Below, piece by piece: positions 1-7,915 of a stretch of 64,000 nt of DNA. The stretch lies in the NCBI RefSeq assembly GCF_015594925.2, contig NZ_CP087590.1:2108001-2172000 (forward strand), read 5' to 3'. The notes beneath the pieces are model-generated. The model saw only the letters and a program-made list of their open reading frames with translations, ran no database searches and was not told where the DNA came from. Positions within the stretch are counted from its first letter, which is position 1; each line of letters opens with the position of its first letter. The position numbers and the translations under genes were made by a program. Source of the DNA: Vibrio sp. VB16 (GTDB lineage Bacteria > Pseudomonadota > Gammaproteobacteria > Enterobacterales > Vibrionaceae).

Positions 1-528
1 TATTCTGCGAAAAACCGCATCGCAGAAGCAGCCGCGAACATGTGTGATGAACATGACAGCATTATTGTGAGTGGCAGTAACACCACATTTCTAATGGGCG
101 AGCACTTACTGCACCGAGATGTGCAGGTTATCACTAACTTTATGCCGTTGGCCTACCAGTTGATCAGCCAAGACCATCAAAGCGTCATTATATTGGGTGG
201 GCAGTACCTGCCAGAGCGTCAGATTACCATTTCACCAGATGAGAAAGCCGCCGATGACCACAAAAGCCGCTTCGTCTTCTTTACGGGTTCTGGAATCACC
301 ACCGCAGGTATCCACACTTCTGACCTACTGGTTTATATGGCCGAGAAAAAACTTCTTGAGTACGGTGCCAAACTGGTTGCCATGGTAGACAGCACTAAGG
401 TAGGCAAACACGGAGGCAAACTTCTCGCCGCAGCCCAACAACTCGATACCCTGATCACCGACAGCGATGCAGACTCGGATGTCCTTGATAGTTTAAGAGG
501 CCAAGGGGTCAATATTATCGTGGTGTAG
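1..528 (+). CDS. ulaR: UlaR-like DeoR-family transcriptional repressor, 3' part
   Basis: The reading frame is open from base 1, so the N-terminal helix-turn-helix lies outside the window. What remains is the sugar-phosphate-sensing DeoR C-terminal domain. It shows a GSNTTFLMG effector-loop motif, IILGGQYLPE, the FFTGSGIT segment and the VDSTKVGKHGG motif near the end. These match my memory of E. coli UlaR, repressor of the ascorbate PTS regulon, better than generic DeoR members. No ula structural gene is in view, so regulation of ascorbate use is inferred from family likeness alone. A hairpin followed by T residues lies about 20 bp past the stop codon. Confidence 0.8.
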   Translation, partial: YSAKNRIAEAAANMCDEHDSIIVSGSNTTFLMGEHLLHRDVQVITNFMPLAYQLISQDHQSVIILGGQYLPERQITISPDEKAADDHKSRFVFFTGSGITTAGIHTSDLLVYMAEKKLLEYGAKLVAMVDSTKVGKHGGKLLAAAQQLDTLITDSDADSDVLDSLRGQGVNIIVV

Positions 529-546
529 TGCCGTGGTTTTTGAAGG

Positions 547-577
547 TAGCTGATGGTTTAACTCATCGGCTATTTTC
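547..577 (+). terminator. Rho-independent terminator after ulaR
   Basis: Inverted repeat TAGCTGATG / CATCGGCTA with one mismatch, followed by TTTTC. It lies 19 bp after the ulaR stop and faces the same way. Confidence 0.6.
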
Positions 578-783
578 TATTAGCACAATATTCTTTTTTG
601 TTGAAAATCTAGCTGGATCACAACACAAAAAAACAAAACAAAACCAAGTAACTAATAAACAGCTCAACAGCTCAAAACTCTTTAAATATCAACCCATTCA
701 TTGAACTAATGTTTAAAGTAAAACCAAATTACTTCATACTCAGTACACTGCAAATAACTCATACAGAATATGGGAGTGTCCTG

Positions 784-2700
784 ATGAAAATCAAAACCAA
801 ACTGGTGTTAACGACGGCCATTTCACTCATTGTTACTGCAAGCCTATTAATATTTATTTCAAACCAAGCAGCAACGAGCGCCATAGAAAGGCGACTATTT
901 AATACCGAGCTTCCCGCGGTACTGTTATCTGTCACCGAAGGTATCGGAAAAAGCCTCGCAACCCCTTTAGCCGTTTCTAAAGCTATCGCAACTAATCCCG
1001 ACTACGTTTCGATGATTGCTAGCAATACAATGTCAGCGAATCAAAATCAGATTACTGGCTATCTTACAGCACTTAAAACGGAATTTAGCGCGATTGCCTC
1101 CTATGCTGTATCAGCCCGTACTGGTGAGTATTTTACCGCAAGTGGCTTAGACAAGACGCTCTCACCGAATAAAGCTGACGACCAATGGTTTTATGGTTTT
1201 ATCAACGGAGATAAAGCGTACGAATTAACGTTAGATTTTGATGATGCTAGTTCCACCGCCGTGTTATTTATCAACTATGTCGTGATGGACAAAGGTCAAC
1301 GAATTGGTGTTGCGGGAATTGGTTTGGCGCTATCAGAAATGACCGAAATGATAAAAGGTTATAGCATTGGTGAACAAGGTAGTGTTTATCTAACCAATGC
1401 AAATGGTGACATTCAACTTCACTCGGATCAGTCCATGCGGGAAAAATCGCTATTCGATTCCGTTGACCTTCCAAGAGATCAACTTCTAAATAGCGCTCAA
1501 AATATCATTCAACTTATTGACACAGAAAGCGGCGCTAAGGTTATTGCGACCAAATATATTCCGCAATTAGATTGGTTTGCGGTTGCTGAACTGCCACAAG
1601 ACGAAGTCTTTGCCGACACAAACGCTTTAACCTCCACTTTAATTATTGTTGGCCTGGTTATTACCACAATTTTCATCTTAATTGCATCATTGTTCATCAC
1701 AAAGGTTATTGCGCCACTTCACCATGTTGGTGAAATGCTGGAAGAAATAGCAACAGGTGACGGCGATTTAACGCAACGATTAGATGACAGAAGAGATGAC
1801 GAAATAGGCAAGTTATCTGGTAGTTACAACCGTTTTGTCGAGTCTCTTGTTGCCATGTTATTGCAAGTGAAACAAACCAGTACTTCTTTGGCCGCTAGCG
1901 CGCATTCTATCGATTCACAAATGGGCCACATCAATCGTGATGTTCTTGAACAGCAGAGCCAAACTGAAATGATGGCTACCGCGGTTCAAGAAATGGGGCA
2001 TACCGTGAATGACATTGCTTCCAATGCGAATCAAGCGGCGCAAAATGCAAATCAAGTGGTAAAGGATGCGAATGAGGGCTACCAATCTGTCGAAACCACC
2101 GTGGACTATGTGACCACAATGGAAACACAAATCGACGCCACCTCTGAAGTCATTCAACAATTAGCTCAGGAAGCGACGGAAATTAACACGGTACTTGAAG
2201 TAATTAGAGGTATATCAGAACAAACCAATTTGTTGGCATTAAATGCGGCCATCGAAGCCGCTCGTGCTGGTGAACAAGGCCGTGGGTTTGCCGTGGTTGC
2301 CGATGAGGTACGCAATTTAGCACAGAAAAGCCACCAGTCTACGGCTGAAATTAAGACCATCATTGAACGATTGCAGCTTCGTTCTTCGGAAAGTGTAGAC
2401 GCGATGAGCACGGGTGTAGAAACCGCCGGAAAATCAAAACAATTGGTTATATCATCTGGCTCCATGTTAGTTGAGATAACAAAATCAATTCAAAACATGA
2501 GCGATATGAACGTTCAAATTGCGACGGCTACTGAAGAGCAATCCAGCGTTGTTGCTGAAATAAGCGGCACTGTCACTGGGGTAGCCGAGATTGCGCATTC
2601 TAATGCGGATTATGCAAAAAATGCAGCCCGCGATTGCGAGCAATTGAGGCAACAGTCAGAAATGCTAGAAAGTTTGGTGGCCCGATTCAAAATTGCATAA
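784..2700 (+). CDS. Methyl-accepting chemotaxis protein
   Basis: Membrane chemoreceptor of about 638 residues. I chose the ATG at 784, not the one 25 codons upstream at 709, because it gives a normal N-terminus (MKIKTKLVLTTA leading into the first membrane helix, about residues 9-29) and is preceded by GGGAGTG. The periplasmic part, about residues 30-282, looks like a Cache-type sensor and includes YSIGEQGSVYLTNANGDI. The second membrane helix is near 284-306, followed by a HAMP domain and the long cytoplasmic coiled coil. The conserved hairpin tip ISEQTNLLALNAAIEAARA is near residue 477. The ligand cannot be predicted. It ends without a CheR-docking pentapeptide. Confidence 0.93.
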   Translation: MKIKTKLVLTTAISLIVTASLLIFISNQAATSAIERRLFNTELPAVLLSVTEGIGKSLATPLAVSKAIATNPDYVSMIASNTMSANQNQITGYLTALKTEFSAIASYAVSARTGEYFTASGLDKTLSPNKADDQWFYGFINGDKAYELTLDFDDASSTAVLFINYVVMDKGQRIGVAGIGLALSEMTEMIKGYSIGEQGSVYLTNANGDIQLHSDQSMREKSLFDSVDLPRDQLLNSAQNIIQLIDTESGAKVIATKYIPQLDWFAVAELPQDEVFADTNALTSTLIIVGLVITTIFILIASLFITKVIAPLHHVGEMLEEIATGDGDLTQRLDDRRDDEIGKLSGSYNRFVESLVAMLLQVKQTSTSLAASAHSIDSQMGHINRDVLEQQSQTEMMATAVQEMGHTVNDIASNANQAAQNANQVVKDANEGYQSVETTVDYVTTMETQIDATSEVIQQLAQEATEINTVLEVIRGISEQTNLLALNAAIEAARAGEQGRGFAVVADEVRNLAQKSHQSTAEIKTIIERLQLRSSESVDAMSTGVETAGKSKQLVISSGSMLVEITKSIQNMSDMNVQIATATEEQSSVVAEISGTVTGVAEIAHSNADYAKNAARDCEQLRQQSEMLESLVARFKIA

Positions 2701-2771
2701 GGCGGTAAGGCGCTTTCAACCTAGGCAGTTCGAACCACAATAACTACGCACCGACGAGTATTGCCTGTGAA

Positions 2772-2802
2772 AATACGTCGCGATAAGCTTTCGCGGCGTA
2801 TT
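2772..2802 (+). terminator. Hairpin downstream of the MCP gene
   Basis: AATACGtCGCGA pairs with TCGCGgCGTATT around a short loop. A true T-run is missing, so this may be a weak terminator or a repeat. Confidence 0.4.
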
Positions 2803-2858
2803 AAAACCCCTACTTCATTATTCTTTGTGTGAGGATATTTATCGTTACGCAACCACTT

Positions 2859-2924
2859 TCACACTAACAATCGACTTACAATCCGAGTCAGTTTCCACCG
2901 TTCTAAGGCACGATGTTTAGATTC
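2859..2924 (-). pseudogene. Relic of a C-terminus related to the neighbouring HNH protein
   Basis: On the minus strand these 66 bases read ESKHRALERWKLTRIVSRLL and end in V and a stop. The intact protein at 3088-4782 contains ESKHRILDWW and ends SGVKSRLLVAEW. The relic therefore resembles an internally deleted tail of a paralogue or of an earlier copy. It lies just outside the direct repeat that bounds the intact gene. The match is short, so it could be chance. Confidence 0.4.
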
Positions 2925-2925
2925 C

Positions 2926-2951
2926 AATCTTATGGTGTATGTCCCTTTAGT
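2926..2951. repeat. Direct repeat, left flank of methyltransferase-HNH gene
   Basis: A 26-bp sequence, aatcttatggtgtatgtccc plus tttagt, recurs with one mismatch at 4914-4939. The pair brackets the fusion gene. Confidence 0.75.
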
Positions 2952-3087
2952 CCTTTGCCTTTAGTCCTTAAACAAGGCGTCCCGATGATACCCAAGGTAG
3001 GGTTTGTGCTCACGCATAATACGAAACGTCATATCATCTCTTAGCCCAATCACTTCAGGTGCTTCTAGGTAGCTGGAAAGCACTGCA

Positions 3088-4782
3088 TTACCACTCAGCC
3101 ACTAATAATCTACTCTTAACCCCGCTAATTTGTAGACCCATAGCCTCAAATACTTCTTCGAATTCATTACATTGCGGTGGGATATTGGGCAGAGACAACG
3201 AAGCTTCAGTAAAAAACCGTTGCGTGGCAGTAGTATCGTCACCCCAAGCAAGCGTCCACCAATCTAGAATACGGTGTTTAGATTCAGCTAAACGTATTCT
3301 CTTGGGTAACCTATCTTTTTTCTTCAGATTTTCAGTTTTTGTACTTGGTAAAAGGTTCCATTTGTCATTGTTTGGCCAATAAGCGAAGGGTAAGCAGTGG
3401 TCTACATGATAGCCATTTGCAAGTTTAGTGCTGCTCCAAACACTAGTAAGCTTGATGCTATTTTGCTGTAACTCATCCACGCGCTTGCGGACGCCACTTG
3501 TATCATGTTCTATATCTAACCATATTAAAGAGTCATGGTATGTTTGTAGAGATATCTCGTTTTTCCTATTTAGTTCAAATCGCTGCATTTGAGTAATCCA
3601 TTGATTGACGACCAATGGCTCAATCCATGAATTATATAAACGGAAACATTCCCAAAGGCTTTGTTTTAAGACCAATGACCCAAAACTTTCGAAAAATTGG
3701 TTATCAAGATAAATGCATGATTGCGGTTTTCGGTGTTTCGTTGGCGGTTGAGTAGTAAATTCTTTATTTTGCTCTGACATCGAGCCGCTGTAGATAAACT
3801 TGATTGGTCCATTTTTCATCGTTTTTATCGACGCTTGAATGGTTTTTTGAATCGCTTTGGCTTCATCACCAACAAACAAACTACCGACGGCCAAATCGTC
3901 TGCTGAAAGATGAGTAATCTGTTCCCAACCATCTGCGGTAATAAAGGCTAAACCCAGTTTAGAATTGCTATTTTGTTGGAGCTCACTATGGTCAATTAAA
4001 CGTTTATAGGCCTTAACCCAATAAAGCGCAACAAGCCCTAACGGAATAGATACTTCTCCGTCAGTTCTGTCTATCACACAGCCGGGGTGTGCATCAGCTA
4101 TACGTAACAGAACCCGCAACAAGCCAAGCTTATAAGTAGAACTTTTACTGTCGTTAACAATAATGTGTCGTACTTTATTTAGATCACCAGTACCATCATC
4201 TGGCAGTGTCATCACAACGGTTTGCCAAGTAACATTGTTACGTTCGAGGCTATCATCAGAGTTTGATACATGCCTCACCAGTAATGCTGTATCCTGAGCG
4301 AAACGTTCTAACTCTTCTACCGACACAGGATAACTTTTACGCCCATCACTGAATTCACCATGCCGAAGTGAAATAACCAACTTACCATTAGGCGATAATA
4401 GGTTTGATAATTTGCGAAAGGCGCGAGCACGGTGTGTCGGTGCTAAATGCATCCATACCGCACTGACTAGAATAAGGTCGAAACGAATCGCTAAGTTACC
4501 CACTTTCTTTAACGATGGTAACTCATCACACAACCACGTTACTTTATCGCCAGTCAGTTGTTTACCGTGTTCAATCATAAGCTTAGAGGGTTCTAACCCA
4601 ATGACCTCGGCACCACGTTCAGACATCCACAACGCATCACGACCCGAACCCGCCCCAACATCCAGTACTCGATATCCTCCATCTGGCCAATATGGCTTCC
4701 ACGAGAAATGCACCTGTTCAAAGGAAAGTGAATTGTATTGATCGCAGAGTTCTTGCGAGTTTTCGTTATAAAATGAAGACAT
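3088..4782 (-). CDS. SAM-dependent methyltransferase fused to an HNH endonuclease domain
   Basis: A 564-residue protein. Residues 35-160 form a class I methyltransferase: motif I is VLDVGAGSGRDAL (about 39-51), followed by VIGLEP and FDLILVSAVWMHL. The middle, about 170-450, is not recognised. Near residue 459 there is an HNH/beta-beta-alpha-metal motif, HVDHCLPFAYW followed by WNLLPS and a lysine-rich helix, which resembles nuclease active sites. A joined methyltransferase and nuclease suggests a nucleic-acid modification or restriction role, possibly phage defence; that is inference. The gene stands alone between 26-bp direct repeats, which suggests it moved as a unit. Start ATG at 4782. 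Confidence 0.75.
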   Translation of the reverse strand: MSSFYNENSQELCDQYNSLSFEQVHFSWKPYWPDGGYRVLDVGAGSGRDALWMSERGAEVIGLEPSKLMIEHGKQLTGDKVTWLCDELPSLKKVGNLAIRFDLILVSAVWMHLAPTHRARAFRKLSNLLSPNGKLVISLRHGEFSDGRKSYPVSVEELERFAQDTALLVRHVSNSDDSLERNNVTWQTVVMTLPDDGTGDLNKVRHIIVNDSKSSTYKLGLLRVLLRIADAHPGCVIDRTDGEVSIPLGLVALYWVKAYKRLIDHSELQQNSNSKLGLAFITADGWEQITHLSADDLAVGSLFVGDEAKAIQKTIQASIKTMKNGPIKFIYSGSMSEQNKEFTTQPPTKHRKPQSCIYLDNQFFESFGSLVLKQSLWECFRLYNSWIEPLVVNQWITQMQRFELNRKNEISLQTYHDSLIWLDIEHDTSGVRKRVDELQQNSIKLTSVWSSTKLANGYHVDHCLPFAYWPNNDKWNLLPSTKTENLKKKDRLPKRIRLAESKHRILDWWTLAWGDDTTATQRFFTEASLSLPNIPPQCNEFEEVFEAMGLQISGVKSRLLVAEW

Positions 4783-4864
4783 AGAACTACCAACTTCGGA
4801 TCAGGTGAACATTGTACAAATGTAAGTGCGTATTTGGCTAGTATACAACCATAACTCAAACAAA

Positions 4865-4918
4865 CTCTCAAGTTATTGATTTACTAGCTTATACGCACCT
4901 AATCTTTAACTATAATCT
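4865..4918. repeat. Dispersed repeat, copy 1 of 2
   Basis: The segment containing ATTGATTTACTAGCTTATAC and CGCACCTAATC recurs at 60796-60850 with about seven differences. It does not code. Its role is unknown. Confidence 0.7.
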
Positions 4919-4939
4919 TATGGTTTATGTCCCTTTAGT
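4914..4939. repeat. Direct repeat, right flank of methyltransferase-HNH gene
   Basis: Partner of 2926-2951; one mismatch (ggtttatg against ggtgtatg). Confidence 0.75.
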
Positions 4940-5022
4940 TTGATTGCACCAAATACTCCGTTCTTCGGCCAACCTAACAAAATAGCCATTGCACCTAACA
5001 CTATGTTTTTATACCCTGTTGC

Positions 5023-5247
5023 GGCATTGGCAAAATCCAGTGTCGGGTTTGAGACCCCGCCCTACACACTTACGACACATTGATTTTTTAAAATCATCAT
5101 GTGTAGCCCAGCACACCTAAAATTATGGTGAGCTGAGCGGGGCAGCTTCGGCTGGCCGTTTCGTAAGTGGCGGTAGTCTCAACCCTGTTCAGTTCACCAC
5201 CCAAAAGCTTGAGACCTTTCGGTGGTGATTCGCTCAATCGCTTACAG
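5023..5247 (+). ncRNA. Structured leader RNA with three-strand copy-specific pairing, copy A
   Basis: A long imperfect stem joins 5045-5075 to 5161-5185: GGGTTtGAGAC with GTCTCAACCC, CCGCC with GGCGG, and ACTTACGA with TCGTAAGT. Inside it lie an A/T-rich hairpin (5076-5103) and a TTCG-capped hairpin CAGC/GCTG (5143-5154). GGTGAGCTGAG at 5127 complements TTCAGTTCACC at 5188 and would make a pseudoknot. A third hairpin, CACCACC/GGTGGTG (5195-5227), carries TTGAGACC in its loop. That word repeats strand 1 (5049-5055) and is complementary to strand 2 (5176-5182). A ribosome binding site follows. Confidence 0.65.
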
Positions 5248-5255
5248 AGGCTACT

Positions 5256-5438
5256 ATGCCAAACGCAAATTCAACGCTAAACCTGAACAATACGACACTC
5301 CCCCTACTCGCCCGCGACTATCTTTCGACGCTTTACGCTACCTGCACGGATAAAAACGAATTAGAGATGAAAACGGTGATTAACTATTTAAATGAATTGA
5401 TTACAGAAGATGAGTTGCGGGATGCTTCGCGTCTTTAA
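5256..5438 (+). CDS. Small repeat-borne protein, copy A (60 aa)
   Basis: The product begins MPNANSTLNLNN and ends in the highly conserved ITEDELRDASRL. It is nearly identical to the proteins at 10478 and 14455, apart from a four-residue deletion in the Asn-rich head. A GAGG site lies 8 bp before the ATG. The N-terminal 15 residues are polar and probably disordered; the rest is predicted helical and acidic, with LLARDYLSTLYATCTDKNEL then a second helix. Amino-acid conservation among copies, while the leader stems diverge, indicates selection for coding. The function is unknown. Confidence 0.7.
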   Translation: MPNANSTLNLNNTTLPLLARDYLSTLYATCTDKNELEMKTVINYLNELITEDELRDASRL

Positions 5439-5450
5439 GTTACGTATGCA

Positions 5451-5472
5451 TTCCCACGCGGGAGCGTGGGAA
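5451..5472. repeat. REP hairpin, copy A
   Basis: TTCCCACGC / GCGTGGGAA palindrome 12 bp after the stop codon. The same hairpin lies at the same place in copies B and C and, disturbed, in E. Confidence 0.85.
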
Positions 5473-5649
5473 CAAAAGAGATATGAGTTTGGTTGATACC
5501 GTCAAGCCAACACACTTCTGCCCCATTGTAAGTTTACGCACTTATCTATCACACTTTACAGATGGGGATTTGACCTACTTTTTTTAATCAGTAGCTATCG
5601 TAGGTCGTCCAGTAAAATGTTTCCAGTAACTGTTTCAAATATAATCAAA

Positions 5650-6468
5650 TCAAAAATAGTTGTTACTAGAGGAACTATCGTTGTTAGATATACAGCTTTT
5701 ACATGGGTGGATGTTCAAACTCTCTAAAAGTGAATAACTTAAATTACCTGATGAAATTACTCTTAGGTAAGCAATCAGAAGATCTGCGATCTTGTTTTTA
5801 TATTCTTTTTTCCACCACAGCATGACAGGTTTATCCTTAATAACTCCGTACGCATCAGTCCCATATGTTAGCTTATCAATCTCATCTGATATTTCTTGTG
5901 ATGATGCTCTGTATAAGTCGGCATTATTGATTAATGTTTGTATTTGATTGACAATATCTTCTTTAGTCATGTTTTCAAAGATAATATGACCGCTATTTTT
6001 TCTGATTATTACTTTCGCTGAGTCTGAAATGTTGAACTTCAATCGAATATTGTGTGGAATCTCATACAGCAACTCTCGGTCGTTTATGTCTTGATAAAGT
6101 ATTGACTTGAAATTTTTATTAAGTTCTTTCACAAGCTCGTTACTTACATAATTTGAACCAGTAAAGCCAGTAACGTCTAGGTAATTCTTATTTAGTTGGG
6201 TACAATTGTGATCAGCGTGAAAAGAACCACCATTATTCTTCGACTTTTTGAAACTCATTATCATTTTTTCGTGGTCATTAATAAATGATTCACTGTTTGA
6301 CAGTAACTCATGGATTATGTGGAATCTGCTTAGCTCGATACTAGAAAACATTCTTGATAAATCGTGAATTAGAGGTAATAATTTCGCCAATTCATCGTGT
6401 TCTATAAGCTCTTTTGAATTACTAGTTATGTTTTTTAAATTGTAATTTGTAATGTATACGCTTGCCAT
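5650..6468 (-). CDS. Uncharacterised 272-aa protein
   Basis: A soluble AT-rich gene with no signal peptide or membrane segment that I can see. The product starts MASVYITNYNLKN. It contains the polar central segment GGSFHADHNCTQLNKNY, and ends with HPCKSCISNNDSSSSNNYF, where the Cys pair could bind metal. The alpha-helical stretch FSSIELSRFHIIHELL is near residue 41. I recognise no family. It stands alone, is flanked by the repeated element, and differs in base composition from the metabolic genes. That favours recent acquisition, possibly as a defence or toxin-like orphan, but this is a guess. ATG at 6468. Confidence 0.55.
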   Translation of the reverse strand: MASVYITNYNLKNITSNSKELIEHDELAKLLPLIHDLSRMFSSIELSRFHIIHELLSNSESFINDHEKMIMSFKKSKNNGGSFHADHNCTQLNKNYLDVTGFTGSNYVSNELVKELNKNFKSILYQDINDRELLYEIPHNIRLKFNISDSAKVIIRKNSGHIIFENMTKEDIVNQIQTLINNADLYRASSQEISDEIDKLTYGTDAYGVIKDKPVMLWWKKEYKNKIADLLIAYLRVISSGNLSYSLLESLNIHPCKSCISNNDSSSSNNYF

Positions 6469-6794
6469 GCTTTATCCTATACAGTATAAAATAACCAAAC
6501 AAGATTATTTCTAAGGTTAATCTCTAACACTAAAATAAATGCAGTTTATTCAGATTAACAATATCATATGAAACCAATTGTTTATTCTGATTAGTTCACA
6601 CTTTTTATTGAAATATGGAGTTTGAACGTGACCCTACTGACTGTATATGATACTTGAAACTAGCGTATGTTATAAAATCTCCCAAGCTCTATCTATACAC
6701 ATTTAAATGTTTGAACTCCATGTAGATTGTTGATATACCTTGAGCGAATAAATTATACAATTCTAGATGAATTTCAACCTAGAGGTAGAAAATA
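6469..6794. other. AT-rich intergenic stretch
   Basis: No coding sequence, strong hairpin or known repeat was seen. It probably holds the promoters of the two divergent flanking genes. Confidence 0.5.
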
Positions 6795-6998
6795 ATGTCA
6801 AAAACCAAAGAGGAAGTCATAAGTGCTCTGGAAGAATTTAACAAAGGTATGGCGACCTTTAGTAACGAATTAACATCCGGACTTACGGCATTTAATGAAA
6901 AAATGGAGCAGCATCTTGCTGAGCGGGAATCTGATGAAAATGTTATTCGTAAAAAAAGAAAGTTAGAAGATTTCAAGCGTCAAATATTAAATAATTAA
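6795..6998 (+). CDS. Small coiled-coil-like hypothetical protein (67 aa)
   Basis: The product, MSKTKEEVISALEEFNKGMA onward, is rich in Glu/Lys and predicted almost wholly helical. An amphipathic middle ELTSGLTAFNEKMEQHLAE is followed by a basic tail KKRKLEDFKRQ. An AGAGG site lies 9 bp before the ATG. It is a single gene with no clear neighbours. I do not recognise it. The helical character and good ribosome binding site support a real gene. Confidence 0.5.
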   Translation: MSKTKEEVISALEEFNKGMATFSNELTSGLTAFNEKMEQHLAERESDENVIRKKRKLEDFKRQILNN

Positions 6999-7498
6999 AT
7001 TGCTAGTGGAACCAAATGAAGTAGGAGTGTTGAGTCAGCAGCTCATAAAACAAAGAACCGACCAAATTTCATAAATAAGTGGTTTTAGGAAACAGCCTAA
7101 ATTTACGCAATACATGGTTTTGTCGATTTCCTTGAAAATCGATCACTGTTATAGGCGGTGATCGTTGGTGTTTTAGGGCATGAAAAGTAATCTGAAGGGC
7201 AGACGCCCTTAGAATCCCTAACTCACAAATGTCCAAAAGTGATCTAGAACAGGATTGAACCTGATTTCAATTCCCACAATTTGATTTACTTTACCTCATG
7301 CCCAAAACTCTAACTAAATGTTCAATTTTGCTAATCCACCACATAGTTAAAAATTACCGTTGCGTTACTTGTGTTAGGCTCATGGAGGGACTAGAAAGTT
7401 TTTACATATTCTTCTGTATGCTCACATAACTTGCTAATATTACTTGAATTGCCAATGTAGCTTCGGCAAGATATACGGGGAAGAATAGGGGGTGTTAT
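6999..7498. other. Intergenic stretch with one strong inverted repeat
   Basis: No gene was found in these 500 bp. The only structure is the palindrome CGATCAC / GTGATCG (7140-7164), about 330 bp before the next gene. GTTAGGC at 7374 resembles an attC core half-site, but no partner was found. Confidence 0.45.
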
Positions 7499-7915
7499 TT
7501 GTTAACTTATATTTGGTTATTATCCATTGTTTTGATATGTGTTTTGGCGAATAATTTTGGACGTTCAATACTAACATGGAGTTTAGTCAGTGTATTACTT
7601 GGACCAGTTTCAATATTGGTTATTTTGGTTTTAGGAAAAGACCAAAACAGCTTGAATCAACGAGACATTGATTTAAAAAAGAAAAAAATCTGTCCCAATT
7701 GCAAAGAACTTGTCATGTTCGATGCTAAAATTTGTAAACATTGTCGAAGCCATCTTAATGAAGTAGCAGAGAACGAGCTTGTATTAGATAGTAATATCCT
7801 AGAAGTAAAACTAGCTTCCGATGAACACATTAAAAGTTACAATCTACAATTCTTTATTATGATTCTCGTGGGATGTGCCCTGTTAGCAAGTTTTATTTTT
7901 TTTGCGTCACTATAG
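7499..7915 (+). CDS. Membrane protein with a zinc-ribbon domain (138 aa)
   Basis: A TTG start follows a strong AGGGGG site. Two short hydrophobic segments (about residues 3-21 and 26-44) are followed by the four-Cys zinc ribbon CPNCKELVMFDAKICKHC (about 64-81). The protein ends in a third membrane helix (about 115-136). This 'membrane helices - CPxC - CxxC - membrane helix' layout is common in small uncharacterised bacterial proteins. No enzymatic role can be assigned. It stands alone between long non-coding flanks. Confidence 0.65.
   Translation: MLTYIWLLSIVLICVLANNFGRSILTWSLVSVLLGPVSILVILVLGKDQNSLNQRDIDLKKKKICPNCKELVMFDAKICKHCRSHLNEVAENELVLDSNILEVKLASDEHIKSYNLQFFIMILVGCALLASFIFFASL

Larger units (their letters stand above)
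4944..5585 (+). mobile_element. 642-bp repeated element, copy A (intact)
   Basis: Boundaries come from comparison with 10174-10816. Both copies begin TTGCACCAAATACTCC and end ATTTGACCTACTTTTT, with lengths of 642 and 643 bp. The order of parts is: a conserved 5' block, a structured leader with copy-specific stems, a 60-64 aa ORF, a REP hairpin, and a 3' block with its own inverted repeats and a terminal T-run. In this copy CCCCAT at 5521 can pair with ATGGGG at 5562. No transposase is inside, so any mobility must be provided in trans. The element family is not one I can name. Confidence 0.7.

Noticed and set aside
3059..3382. 107-codon plus-strand frame
   Set aside because: Antisense to the HNH gene, with no ribosome binding site or motif.
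5023..5247. Retron msr-msd, group I or group II intron, or tRNA-like structure
   Set aside because: No reverse transcriptase nearby, no intron domain V signature, no CCA or anticodon arm; features do not match these classes.
5256..5438. Type I/II toxin-antitoxin pair
   Set aside because: A single acidic soluble ORF with no hydrophobic toxin-like segment and no second gene.
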